From: Sarcophilus harrisii
Taxonomy: Eukaryota; Chordata; Mammalia; Dasyuromorphia; Dasyuridae
Assembly: GCF_902635505.1 (NCBI RefSeq)
Contig: NC_045426.1
Coordinates: forward strand, 333,116,374-333,180,373
Direction: 5' to 3'
Length of the DNA stretch: 64,000 nucleotides
Position numbers and translations under genes: made by a program. Of the stretch, positions 21,674-31,525 are shown in pieces; position 1 is the first letter of the stretch; the number at the start of each line of letters is the position of its first letter. Below the pieces are notes generated by a model. The model saw nothing but the letters and a program-made list of their open reading frames with translations, did not search any database and had not been told where the DNA came from.

Positions 21674-21828
21674 GTAGATGAAATCCTTGGGGATCAACCT
21701 GAATTGAAGGAAAAAGTGTTTGCAGTTTTGAAGCAGTATGCTTCAGAGAGAAAAGTGGACTATTTAGCTTATGCTCTTTCTATGATACTCATCAATGAAG
21801 ACCACCAGATGCTCATTGACAACATCAG
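21674..21828 (+). CDS. Candidate internal exon: harmonin-N-like helical domain
   Basis: Seen directly: a T-rich tract and CAG (21,661-21,673), 155 bases open in the frame starting GTA, then CATCAG/GTACAT at the donor. The exon is phase 0 at its start and leaves two bases (AG) at its end. The translation starts VDEILGDQPELKEK and continues with FAVLKQYASERKVDYLAYAL; the last complete residues are LIDNI, with a split Arg/Ser codon. From memory, this fits the harmonin N-terminal domain ([20 protein letters not shown]; then VLVGDLKLVINEP and LFDAIR). Shared features are the leading VD, the VL..Y helix, the INE turn and the L.D.IR ending. Harmonin too has an exon boundary just before that VD. It is too different to be harmonin itself, and I do not know which family member it is. 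Inference: one exon of a multi-exon scaffold-protein gene whose other exons lie outside or far away. It lies just after an L1 tail. A decayed exon or a chance open stretch remains possible. Confidence 0.5.
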
Positions 21829-22142
21829 GTACATTGGTGATTTGAAGCAGAGGGTGTGGGGCAGTAGCATAGTCAAAATACAATTTTCCCATCATCTAGG
21901 AAGATCGAATCTTCCCCAAGTGGGGTGGCTGAAAATGCATCACAATTAATAATTATAATTTATTTTCATAAAAAGTACTTTGCTTTTTCAATATACTTTC
22001 ACAATCATCACTTTAAAAAACATACTTCTTTTTCCCAGTTATATAAAAAGGAAGTCTATTTTGAGCTAGAAGGTTAGGAGACCAGTTCTGGTAGAGCAAT
22101 TCAATTTCTACCTTTGGGCTTCAGTTTCTTTACTTGTTAATC
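21829..22142 (+). other. Possible intron start, no feature
   Basis: The reading frame of the preceding exon stays open past the donor to 21,949, so read-through cannot be excluded by a stop. The residues after the GT are low-complexity and unlike a conserved domain. Nothing else was recognised. Confidence 0.35.
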
Positions 22143-22530
22143 TACTTCAATAAATATTTATTAGTTGCTTATTGTATGTAGAACTCTATGAAAGAAATTG
22201 AGGGAGGATTTGGGATTAGGAGCCCAGAGCTATGGTTCATTAGTGTAAACTAATGTAAACTGGGATTTGGAGAGGAGGGGAAATAAAAAGATTAAATGAA
22301 GATACCTGTGCTAATGAACCTTAAAGTTAAGTCAAGGCAACAAGCATTTATTAATCCCTTATTATGTGCCAGATATGCTGGAAATATAAATATACACTAT
22401 GTACTAAGTGGTGGAGGATACAAACACAAACAAAACAAAGACTGTCCCTGTCTCAAAGACCTTACATCCCAATAGGAAAAGATAATACTCAAAAAGGAAA
22501 AATAGAGACAGATAGACAGACAAATAAATA
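22143..22530 (-). mobile_element. L2 3' end fragments, reverse orientation
   Basis: CTTCAATAAATATTTATTAG at 22,146 and CAACAAGCATTTATTAATCC at 22,339, then TTATTATGTGCCAGATATGC and CAAAGACTGTCCCTGTCTCA. Two partial L2 termini in the same orientation. Confidence 0.55.
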
Positions 22531-22544
22531 CGTATTTAGGTACA

Positions 22545-22745
22545 CATATAAGATGAGTGATATAGTGATTAGAGTGATAGATTTGAAATTAGAAAGACCA
22601 GGTTCAAGATCCTGCCTCAGACACTTCTTGGTTTTGTGACCCTAGACAAGTCCCTTTATATCTTTGAGCCTCAGTTTTCCCATCTGTAAAATAATGGATT
22701 TGAATGAGATGAATCTAAGGTTCCAAAGTACATGATTTAATAAAA
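22545..22745 (+). mobile_element. MIR-type SINE
   Basis: AGAAAGACCAGGTTCAAGAT, CCTGCCTCAGACACTTCTTG, TGTGACCCTAGACAAGTCCC and CCCATCTGTAAAATAATGGA in order, ending in a short A/T tail. Confidence 0.65.
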
Positions 22746-23329
22746 TAAATTTTGGGGGGGGAAAAATCTCACTTCAAGGGATTGAAAAATGAATGGAAGG
22801 TGAGTCAAGGCCAGCAATAATGAGTTTGCCCCCACTTTTTGAAAACAAAGAATTTAAAAATTTCTCTGGTCTAGATAGGCTATCTATCATGTTAATTGAA
22901 CTTTGAATGGGAAAAATAGCATTGAAACAGTGAAATTTTTAATTGGGAGAGAATTGAGTAAGAAAATAGAAGAAGAGGGCAGTCATTTTCTTTTCTTTTT
23001 TATGATTAAAGTTTTATTGTTGCCTTTTGTTTTTGCATTACAGTCATAGTTGACTTTACTTCAACACCTATCCAACATATACTTTCCGCTCCACATACCA
23101 CCCCACACACAGACCCATGCATACCTCCACCCCAAGGTGCTTCACCTCTGAATTTCAGCATATAGTCTTCTTCCATTCAAGGAGCACTGTGTGGATCAAA
23201 TGAAATAATACATGTATTGGCCTTCTTGTCCTGGTGGATTCTTTGGATCAGCAAGCTCGAGAATCATCAACTCTGTGAGAATGAGGGCAAGTATACTCCA
23301 TGCACCATGCTCACTCACTAGAGATTATT

Positions 23330-23575
23330 CCTGAAATGCACTCTCTCCTCCCTGCTGCAATTTAGAATCCCCAGATACCTCAATTCTCAGCCTAAGCACC
23401 TTCTCTTACCTTGGGTCTTTCTTAAGCCTCCCCAGTTGCTATTACCTCCCCACCCAAATTATCCTATATTCATTTTGTATGTTTGTTTCCCCTAACAGAA
23501 TGTAAGTCCCAGTACCTAGCGGTGAAGGAACATATTATATAGTAGGTGCTTAATAATGCTTATTGATTGATCCAA
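23330..23575 (+). mobile_element. L2 3' end
   Basis: CAGAATGTAAGTCCCAGTAC, TATAGTAGGTGCTTAATAAT and GCTTATTGATTGATC form the L2 terminus. The upstream portion (CTTGGGTCTTTCTTAAGCC) fits the C-terminal/3' UTR. The stretch 22,746-23,329 to the left has no assignable feature. Confidence 0.55.
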
Positions 23576-23919
23576 AAAGAATTGTCATTAACCCTTCCAA
23601 AGGCCAAAGCATGATTTCTTCTGGCTAGAAAAAAAAAGTACTCCAATATGGGGTGTATAACCAAACCATGTAACTGTATAACCGGCACCCAGGAAGGCAG
23701 AAAGGAGGGTGTATCTGTTGACTGACAATCTTTTCTCACTGTCTAAGCTTTCTAAGAGACAACATAGAGAAGAGGAGTGCTGTCAAATCCAAGCAAAAAC
23801 AGGGACCACAAACCCTTCTTAAGGCCTGGCAAACTGCATATTGATTCAGAAAACCACACATTAACATTTATCTACATTCTATTAAATATTTCCCAATTAC
23901 ATTTAAATCTGGGAATGTG

Positions 23920-24125
23920 AGCAGCAGTGAGGCATCCTACCATGTGGTGGATGGAGAGCTGGCCTCAAAGCCAGGGACAACTGAGTTGAAATTCTGTCTC
24001 TAGTCTTAAAACGTGTGACTTTGTCCAAGTCACCATCTCTCAGGACTCTAGGCCACTTTTTAAAATTATAAATTGCAGAGAAAGTGTAGAGTTGCTTTAG
24101 TAGAGTTTCCTCGACCACAGACCCA
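23920..24125 (+). mobile_element. tRNA-like SINE of another family
   Basis: Head CATGTGGTGGATGGAGAGCT and GGCCTCAAAGCCAGGGACAA, then TGTGACTTTGTCCAAGTCAC, AGGACTCTAGGCCACTTTTT and AAATTGCAGAGAAAGTG. The last two blocks (GACTCTAGGCC; TTGCAGAGAA) separate this family from the standard marsupial SINE. Confidence 0.6.
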
Positions 24126-24479
24126 TTCCTTAATCCCTAAACTCTGAAAGAATTTTGGACTTGACCTGAGGGAACATTTCATTCTCCCTGGTTGGAGGAA
24201 GAAGGAGTGAGAGACATACCAATTCGGAACCATGGAGAATAGACAGGAGGGTTCCAGTCCTGAGCTGAGAGCATGTCTTCTGTAAAACTTGTGTTGAAGT
24301 TCCAGCTTGGGACTGGGAGAGAAACCAGTGTTATACCTTTCCACTTTTCTAGGGAGATTGGACTGTTATAGCTTATATATTCATTTAAGACTTCCCTATT
24401 TTACTGCTGTGCTTGCTAAACATCAATTTGCATTCTAGATATTTGTTTCTTAGGCTAGTAAATGTGATAAAATTGTTGA
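24126..24479. other. No recognisable feature
   Basis: No repeat motif, open frame with splice sites or tandem repeat found. Confidence 0.35.
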
Positions 24480-24975
24480 TCATCAGAAAATCAAAGCTAT
24501 ATTTTGTAGCAAATACATATAAAGATAGTTTTCAACATTCATTTTTGTGAGACTTTGTGTTCAAACTTTTCTCCCTCCCTCTTTTTCTCCCTCCCTCCCC
24601 CAAAACATAGTTTAGAAATGAAGCCCTTATCAGAAACACCGGTTGTAAAAATTTTTATCCCCCTTTCTGCTACCCTTCTAATTTTGGCTGCATTGGTTTT
24701 GTCTGTAGAGAATTGTTTTAATTTATTTAATCAAAATGATCCATTTTGCATTTCACAATATTCTCTAGTTCTTAGCTATAAATACCCTCCTTCTCCACAG
24801 ATCCAACAGGTAGACTATCCCTTGCTCTCCTAATTTGCTTATAGTATCACCCTTTATATATAAATCATGAACCCATTTCTACTATTTCTTGGTATAACAT
24901 GTTAGATATTGGTGAATGCCTGGTTTTTACCATATTATTTTCTAATTTTTGGTGGGTCAAGTTTCTTGCAAAGGC
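24480..24975 (-). mobile_element. L1 LINE, reverse orientation, with large internal deletion
   Basis: The left part is 3' UTR (ATAGTTTTCAACATTCA, the CCCTCC-rich run). At about 24,610 it jumps directly to a much more upstream part of ORF2 (GAAGCCCTTATCAGAAACAC, CTTCTAATTTTGGCTGCATT, TTCTCCACAGATCCAACAGG). The latter aligns with 11,352-11,550 of the 10,219 copy. Roughly 900-1,000 bases of the ORF2 C-terminus and proximal 3' UTR are missing. Confidence 0.75.
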
Positions 24976-25169
24976 TAAGTCAGCTTCCTGAAAGGGATTT
25001 AATTCAGGAGGAAAAAAAAACAACCTAGATCACTCTGAAATTCTAAGTGTTACCTTTGGTAATTTATTGATGTGTTTTGTTTTTATATGACCTAGATTTT
25101 TCATTTCCCTACTCTCTCAGGGATTCATCCCATACCAAAAACCAAGAAAACTGATCAAAACTGATCCTT

Positions 25170-25310
25170 CCTGTTCTTCTTGTCTGTCTGAAGACAGTAT
25201 CTGAATGGGGGGAAAGGTTGGTGCCCTCATTAGATCTACTTGTAACATATGCTGCTTTTAGGTCATTACTCAGACATCCTTATAATTAAGAAGACCCGAT
25301 TAACATTTTC
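25170..25310. repeat. First copy of a diverged direct repeat
   Basis: GGTTGGTGCCCTCATTAGAT, TAGGTCATTACTCAGACATC and CTTATAATTAAGAAGACC correspond in order to blocks at 26,420-26,490. I cannot name the family. Confidence 0.45.
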
Positions 25311-25324
25311 AGTAATACAATGAT

Positions 25325-25650
25325 CAAAACAACTCTAAAGGACCTTTGATGAAAAATGCTTTTAATCTCCAGAAAAAGAACTTTTTAAAACTTTATTTTT
25401 CTTGAGGGTTTGGGTTTTGTTTTGTTTTTTTGTTTTTGGTCTTTGTTTACTTTTACAACATGATTAATATGGAAATGTTTTGTGTGACTACATATGTATA
25501 ACCTATATCAAATCACTTGCTTTTTCAATGGTGGGAAGGTGAGGAAGGAGGAAGGGAAAAAATTGGGAACTCAAAGTTTTAAAAACAAATGTTAAATTTT
25601 GCTTTTACATATAACTGGGGGGAAAATAAAATGCTAAATAAATTCACAAA
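25325..25650 (+). mobile_element. Older L1 3' UTR
   Basis: CTTTGATGAAAAATGCTTTT, TTTATTTTTCTTGAGGGTTT, TACAACATGATTAATATGGA, CATATGTATAACCTATATCA, GGTGAGGAAGGAGGAAGGG and AATAAAATGCTAAATAAATT are the ordered blocks of the old marsupial L1 3' end. This is the same family as the reverse copies at 45,795 and 56,090, seen here in sense orientation with an A-rich end. Confidence 0.7.
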
Positions 25651-26329
25651 AAAAGAAAGAGTGCCTGACAGATGGTCAGGATTAAAAAAAAACAAACCAG
25701 AAATTAAAAATAAAAGGTCTGATAATCCACAGTTCCCACATCCACAAACACCCCCTCTTCTCCAGCCCTCTGCTTTTGCATAGGAATTTGGAGTTTCTCA
25801 GATTAAGTGGCAGAACAGCCACCCTCTCTATTGACAATAAGTTTCTTCACCAGGAACTCCATACACAGAATAAACTACTTGTCTCAGCACCATCCAAATC
25901 CTCAAAGAATCATTTTGAGGCAGTTTCCTTTCCACATTCCTTTTATCTCTGTCCCTACTCAGTTCACACAGGCCACGGATACCTTGTGAAAGAAAGTCCT
26001 TTGCAAATCATAAAGAATTATCCAAACATGACATGTTTTTATTTGTGATGATTATTTCAGCATGTGTCAGAGTCCTATAATCTTTACAACTTCTAAAGCA
26101 GTTTCTGACCCAATTATAGCCCAAAGTAGAGGGAAGGAGCAGTTAGAATATAGCTGGAATTTACTTTGGACTCCATTATCCTTACCATTCAGACATATAA
26201 GGCTTCTCCAGTGATACACATAATACTTGGGAAGCACATACACCAGGGAAATACAGCCAGGGACACTAGAGACCTAGAGCTGAGCTTTTTGTATACAAAG
26301 ACATCTCTTGCTTGCCTTCTTTTTCTTAT

Positions 26330-26500
26330 AACAGGCCAATCTATAGCAAATACCTGCCAGAAATTCTGGCAGTCCTTGCTTTTACTTCCTACCTATATAT
26401 AGGCAGCCTCAGAGTGGGGAAAAAGCTAGTGCCCTCATTAACCACTGACAGGTCATCACTCAGCCTTCTTTGTAATTGAAAGAGTTATCAGATCAGCTTC
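26330..26500. repeat. Second copy of a diverged direct repeat
   Basis: AGCTAGTGCCCTCATTAACC, GACAGGTCATCACTCAGCCT and TTTGTAATTGAAAGAG repeat the 25,200-25,310 order with small gaps. The 1.1 kb between the copies holds the L1 3' UTR and unassigned sequence. Confidence 0.45.
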
Positions 26501-26519
26501 CAAATATCCCCCACCTTGT

Positions 26520-26668
26520 AGCCATGTTACTATCTATGGGCAAGTCACTTAATGTCTCTATACCTCAGTTTCTCCAACTAAAATAAATTTGCACCACCCA
26601 CCTCACAAGGTAGAAAAAATGTCTGCAATCATAAACTCTTTGAGTAGCTATTATTATCCATCATCCTT
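26520..26668 (+). mobile_element. MIR-type SINE fragment
   Basis: CTATGGGCAAGTCACTTAAT, CTATACCTCAGTTTCTCCAA, CACCTCACAAGGTAG and TAGCTATTATTATCC. Confidence 0.6.
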
Positions 26669-26689
26669 CATTTATTCCCCTAGAATTCC

Positions 26690-27200
26690 TTTATTTCCTC
26701 TGCCCCATCTCTGTTCTGTTAATGCTGCACCCCTCCTGAAATGATGCTGTCAGGCACCCTGCCCGAGCTTTCTGTATGGGCATTTGTTGTTTGCCGAGCA
26801 ATGCAGCAGATAAATGCTCACTTTAGCAGCTACCAGGAACAGCTGCCTGATTGGATCTTTCTACTGCCCTAGCTCTATTTATTAGGATCCTGCTGTTGCC
26901 ACAGCTTGACTTTTTTCCTTTGATGGTCTCTTTTTACCTCCCCCCCCCTCGAAATTCTCCTCATGATTTAACATTCATTGCAAGGTATTTGTTTGCAACA
27001 CATCTCCTGGACTCAGCGCAGACCCTGAGCTCTCTGCTTGATGTGTCTTTTGCTTCCATAGCCACTGGGGCTTCTCCCTTTTTTCTCCCCCTTATCCTCC
27101 ACATGTGGATTTTTACCCATTCATGCAGTCATCAGCTCCTAACAGATAATGATTTGCTAGCATTTCCCAATCTATTGGCTTTCCTGGCACCAGGGATCCT
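26690..27200. promoter_or_regulatory. Repeat-poor block, candidate conserved non-coding element
   Basis: About 500 bases of higher-GC, non-repetitive sequence. It packs GAACAGCTGCCTGATTGGAT (E-box plus inverted CCAAT), CTCTATTTATTAGG (close to a MEF2 site) and GCTAACTTTAGCAGC-like short repeats. No coding frame with splice sites is convincing. Conservation cannot be judged from one sequence, so this is an inference. Confidence 0.3.
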
Positions 27201-27659
27201 GCATGGATAGGGTTTAGCCTTCTGCTGCCCTGTAGACTCCAAGGGGGTAGCCACAGTGCCCAGTGGTAGTTTTGTACCAGAATGGAGATATCTGGCACAA
27301 GCAGGAAGTAAAGATGAGCTGTCTTGGGTGAGTAGTGATCCAAGTCCTTTTCTGGGAAAATTTAGAGTAAAAAAAAATGAAGTTATTTTTACAATTTAAT
27401 TTGGGGGGAGGTAATTATGTACTCTGCATTGAAAAGCTTGCTCAGTGAAAGGTAATTAATGTGTAACCCTATCCTGGCCAATGCTTGGAGAGAGGGCTGG
27501 ACAGAGAACTGGTAAATTGCAACCTGTTTCCAAATCTAAGTGTAATGTCTTATTCTGGAATAGTCCTTTTTTAAGTACTAAAAATGCAGTCCTTCTAAAT
27601 GGAATAGGAAAGATTTGCATGGAATGAATTTGAAGTGAGGAGAGTTCTACAGTTCTTTT

Positions 27660-27905
27660 CATCTCTAATATTCTATGTTCTATGTAACCAGATTCTCCTT
27701 AGTCTCTCTCATTCTGTGTTCCAAATCCCTTTGCAGCAACGTTGTTCTTTGTTCCAAATTGCCTTGCAGCTGTTCTGATCTATGTTCTTTGTTCTAAATC
27801 CCCTTGCAGTTCTACCATTCTGAGTCCTATGTTCTCCATTTTCTTTCAGCTCTAACATTCTCTGGTCTCTTTTAAAGGTTCCTTCCAGCTCTTACCATTC
27901 TAGGT
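27660..27905 (+). repeat. Tandem array, ~40-bp period, resembling a SINE tail
   Basis: The unit is approximately TTGCAGCTCTAACATTCT followed by GTTCTATGTTCTAAATCCC. The CAG anchors lie at 27,734, 27,767, 27,807, 27,847 and 27,886, giving spacings of 33, 40, 40 and 39. One or two weaker units lie to the left. The last unit (AAAGGTTCCTTCCAGCTCTT) equals the common SINE 3' block, which suggests the source of the unit. Confidence 0.75.
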
Positions 27906-28459
27906 GCTTGGGACCTTTTAGTACTAGCTTCCTGTGATTTTGAAGTCCTTAGTGGATTCCACTTCATCAATAAACTTGTTGGAAAGTGGAGTGAAGGCTA
28001 GTTTTGGAGTTTGGTCACTTAGGAGTCTCTCTTTTCCCAAGAAAAATTTGGGATTCTTAAGGGATGTTCTTATCCTTGAAGTCAACCTTTTAATGATGGT
28101 TTAAGAACAATCAGTCCCTTCCCATCCCCCTAGCTTGTTGAGCATGACAGGAAAATTGCTTGAGATGTTATAGTAGGAGAGACTTAGAAACCATCTGTGC
28201 TGCCAGATGGAAATTTTTACTTAAGCAAGTAGGGTGTCAGTGCGGTGGATTATGTGTTGTGTGGGGGTGGGGTATAATGAAACTCCCTTCTACATGTAAC
28301 ATTTAATTTTTGTTTCCTACAAAACTGGTGGGAAAACTCACTGGAAAGATCTGATGTACTCGAAATTTAGAACCCCATCTGGAAGAATCGACTCATTCAA
28401 ATGCCTACACATGCATTTACTAGGCTAAATCAGTAGTCACACAATTGCAATTGTTTCTC

Positions 28460-28780
28460 ATCTTCATTCCTTCATTAGTTCATTCATTCACTTAAGAAAT
28501 GTTTATTGAGTACTTACTTACTTTACACAGAGTGCTAAGGGAGTATAACGATGAATAAGACAGTTTTTGCACTCTAACAATAAGAATATTAATAAACCAC
28601 ATGTTCATACTGATTTAAGGGTTACACAAATTCAGAATGATAATTCTGTGAGGTAGATGGTAAGAGGAGGACCTGGAGTCTAAGAGTGACTTGTTCTCAG
28701 TTACCAAGCTATTAAATATTAGAGGCAGGATTTGAATCTGGGTCTTCAGCCTTCTTTCTGTATACCAGTCTAACTGCACT
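28460..28780 (-). mobile_element. L2 3' end followed by MIR, both reverse
   Basis: AAGAAATGTTTATTGAGTAC, AGAGTGCTAAGGGAGTATAA and GTTTTTGCACTCTAACAATA to about 28,585 are L2. After that, GTGAGGTAGATGGTAAGAGG, GTTACCAAGCTATTAAATAT and GCAGGATTTGAATCTGGGTC are MIR. The preceding stretch 27,906-28,459 shows nothing I can assign. Confidence 0.55.
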
Positions 28781-29039
28781 TATGGATTACCTGAGGAGGT
28801 AAGACCCTTCCCCCCACCCACACACAAATATTGACTACACATCAACAATACAAGAGATGCCTCGAGGTAATGGTACAGACATTAAGTGAACATTCAAAGG
28901 GAGAGATGGTTGTGGCTTACAGTGGCCTCAGAAGGTTTAATGTAGGTGGTGGCAGTAAAGTTAAACCACTAAGAACAGGTAAGATTTAGATAGGTGAGGT
29001 GAGGAAATTGCAGGTGATAGAAATAGCTTGGGCAAACAC

Positions 29040-29520
29040 AAATAACTCCTTCATATAGTGCTTTAAGGTTTGTGAAGCACTCTTCTTTACAGTAAGCCAG
29101 GAAGTAAAATAAACTGGACAAGTATCCTGAGGTTCTGAGAAGTCAGTGAATTACCTGGGATTGCTCAACTATTTAGATAAGGGGCTTCCCCATTGTCACA
29201 TAGCTAGCAGAAATCTCTTTGTGACTTCCCTTGAACCATTTCCCAAACCTGAGATGGAGGCAGCTGGATGGCACAGTGGATGGGATACCAGACCTGGAGT
29301 AAGGAGGATTCATCTTCTCAGGTTCAAATCTGACCTCAGATACTTACTAGCTGTGTAGACTAGCTCAGTCTAGTCCTTTAATCTGACATTTAAGTTAACA
29401 GAGGCCTATATAGGGTAAATGACTTGACTTCTATATGTAGTTTTAGAGATGCGATTCAAACTGAAATTATTTTGTTCTAAATTCAGTGACCTTCCATGGC
29501 ACTGTGACCACTCTCTTAAC
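29040..29520 (-). mobile_element. MIR-type SINE, reverse orientation, split by a SINE
   Basis: TAGTGCTTTAAGGTTTGTGA and CCCATTGTCACATAGCTAGC lie to the left. GGTAAATGACTTGACTTCTA, GCGATTCAAACTGAAATTAT and CCTTCCATGGCACTGTGACC lie to the right of the nested element at 29,258-29,390. There may be two MIR copies. Confidence 0.5.
29258..29390 (+). mobile_element. tRNA-derived marsupial SINE (short form)
   Basis: AGGCAGCTGGATGGCACAGT, GACCTGGAGTAAGGAGGATT, GGTTCAAATCTGACCTCAGA and CTTACTAGCTGTGTAG. It lies inside MIR-type sequence. Confidence 0.75.
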
Positions 29521-29834
29521 AGATGATGTGTCACAACTCCTTCCCACTTCATTAGACAGTCTTGTCAAGTTGCTAAAGTCTATTACAAAAGATTTATAAC
29601 CTCTTATAAACATAACTAGTATGTTTCCAAATAATACATTCAATTTATTTGCAAGCCCAATCTTTAAAAAAAAAAAAAGAAAAAGTAAGCTTTTTTAGTG
29701 TGGTGTTTTCTTTAGAGAGGTTCTAACTAACTCTGAGGCCACCAGTACTTTTTGTCCTTTATTCAGAGTTGGAACTGATGGCCAGGATAGCCCCCCTCTT
29801 TTTTTTGTCAAGAAAGGGAGAGAAATGACCTCTT

Positions 29835-30020
29835 GAGAGAAAAAGCATTGGCTTTGGAAGCAGAAGATCAAGTTTGAATGCCACCTCTGATACAACCTGT
29901 ATGTTCTTGAGTAAATCACTTATCGCCTTGGGCTTCATTTTCCTTATCTGTAAAAAGAGACATTTGAATCCATGATCTCTAAGATTTCTTAAGGCTCTAA
30001 AGCCTAGAATAATCTTTTGG
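29835..30020 (+). mobile_element. MIR-type SINE
   Basis: GCATTGGCTTTGGAAGCAGA, AGTTTGAATGCCACCTCTGA, GTAAATCACTTATCGCC and TTTTCCTTATCTGTAAAAAG, tail TTCTTAAGGCTC. Confidence 0.6.
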
Positions 30021-30204
30021 TGGTCTCTGAAAGAGTAATTGTGAATAATCAAGTTAGAAATTAGAAACCAGCATTCTACCTGAGGGCTTTGTTTGGAGAT
30101 TATGGTTTTAATTGTTTTAGCTTTTCAAAAGTAAAACAAAGCCAATAATGTTTTCCATCATGCACAGTTTCTTTTTTTCTTTTTTAAATGTTCAAAATGA
30201 AAAA

Positions 30205-30335
30205 GAGGGGGGGACAGCTTCTAAAGACAGGAGACTTAGGTTCAAATCTTAGCTGTATTTGCTAGTTATATAACTTTAGCCATGTCACTTAACCTGAGAT
30301 TCTTTATCTATAAAATGAGGAAATGACTAGCCCTT
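30205..30335 (+). mobile_element. MIR-type SINE
   Basis: GGTTCAAATCTTAGCTGTAT, GCCATGTCACTTAACCTGAG and TTATCTATAAAATGAGG. Confidence 0.6.
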
Positions 30336-30639
30336 TAAATTTATTTTTCCCTTCTTCCCTCCTCTTTTCCTTCTTCCCTTCCTCATTATATGCTCACTTT
30401 GTACACACACTGGGTTTGGGATTATGGAGAATATAAAGTCAAATGACAGAGCTCCTGCTTTCAAGTTAACAGAGGAGATGAGATATATGGGTAGATTAAC
30501 CGTAGCACAAAACAGAAGAATATGGTAAGCACTTGAACAAAAAAGGTATAAATACAGTGCTCAGGTCATTGAGGAGAGATTACATATATAACATATCATT
30601 TATATGGTGTGAGTATATATACAAATGTCAGAGTGAGAC

Positions 30640-31085
30640 ATAAGAGAAGCTGGAGTGCTACAGTTGGAATCTGGAAAAACTTGGATTTCAAATCCTGCCT
30701 CTGAGGGCAGCTAAATGGTGCAGCAGATAAAGCATTGGCGCTAAAGTCAGACACTTATTAGCTGTGTGACCCTAGACAGGTCTCTTAATCCTAAGAACCT
30801 CCAATCCTCTCCTCCCTTACCCTCTCTTTACCTACCTCTACTCACCCACCCCCCACAAAAAATGCCCAAATCCTTCTTCTGGTACTCAACTAGTTGTGTG
30901 ATTATGGGAAGGTCATTTAAACTTTTTGGAACCTCAGTTTCTTCATCTGTATAATGGACAGAAGGATCCATAGACCCTATCTCACAAGGTTGTTACAAAG
31001 TTTAGATGAAATATGGAATATGCTTTACAAATTACAAAGTATCATACAGGATATCAGCTGTGATATCATTGTGTCATTATTTGGA
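30640..31085 (+). mobile_element. MIR-type SINE split by a younger SINE
   Basis: TTGGATTTCAAATCCTGCCT ends the left half near 30,700. The right half resumes near 30,880 with CTCAACTAGTTGTGTGATTA, GGTCATTTAAACTTTTTGG, CTTCATCTGTATAATGG and CACAAGGTTGTTACAAAG. The join is interrupted by the element at 30,704-30,868. Confidence 0.65.
30704..30868 (+). mobile_element. tRNA-derived marsupial SINE, nested
   Basis: GGGCAGCTAAATGGTGCAGC, AAGCATTGGCGCTAAAGTC, TTAGCTGTGTGACCCTAGAC, then a C/T-rich degenerate tail. CAAATCCT occurs on both sides (about 30,690 and 30,868), a possible target-site duplication. Confidence 0.7.
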
Positions 31086-31324
31086 AAAAGACTAATGTAT
31101 TTCACATTACAATTAACACCAAAGTCCCAGTTGTTTTTGACACTAGTTACTTCTGAGAAGAATTTTTACACCAAATGTTATCAAGTATTTTTGCTCTCTA
31201 AGCAGTCCTGGGGAACAGAATCTGCTAATTTCTGAGCCAAAAGTAGGAGTGCAGTGCACCCTGAGCTCTAATTACAATTGACATTGGTTTTTTTGCTGAT
31301 GTTATAAAGGGATATAGTATGTTA

Positions 31325-31525
31325 CTGTCTAATCTTAGTGGAAAGAACCTTGGACTAGTAATCAGGAGACCCAATTCTAGTTCCCATTTTGCCACTGGCT
31401 CACTGGTTGACCTTGGGCAAAACATTTTCTCTTGCTGGCCTTCAGTTTGCATATTTATAAAATGAATGGGTTGGATTTGCTAGTTTCTAAATTCCCTTTG
31501 AGTTCTCTTATATTCTGTAATTTTA
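31325..31525 (+). mobile_element. MIR-type SINE
   Basis: GGAAAGAACCTTGGACTAGT, AATCAGGAGACCCAATTCTA, GACCTTGGGCAAAACATTTT and ATTTATAAAATGAATGGGTT, ending TTCCCTTTGAGTTCTCTTAT. The following 31,526-31,974 has no assignable feature. Confidence 0.6.

Noticed and set aside
26851-27210. 119-residue plus-strand frame rich in Leu/Phe/Ser
   Set aside because: Looks membrane-like only because of T/C-rich composition; no splice sites, no homology recognised.
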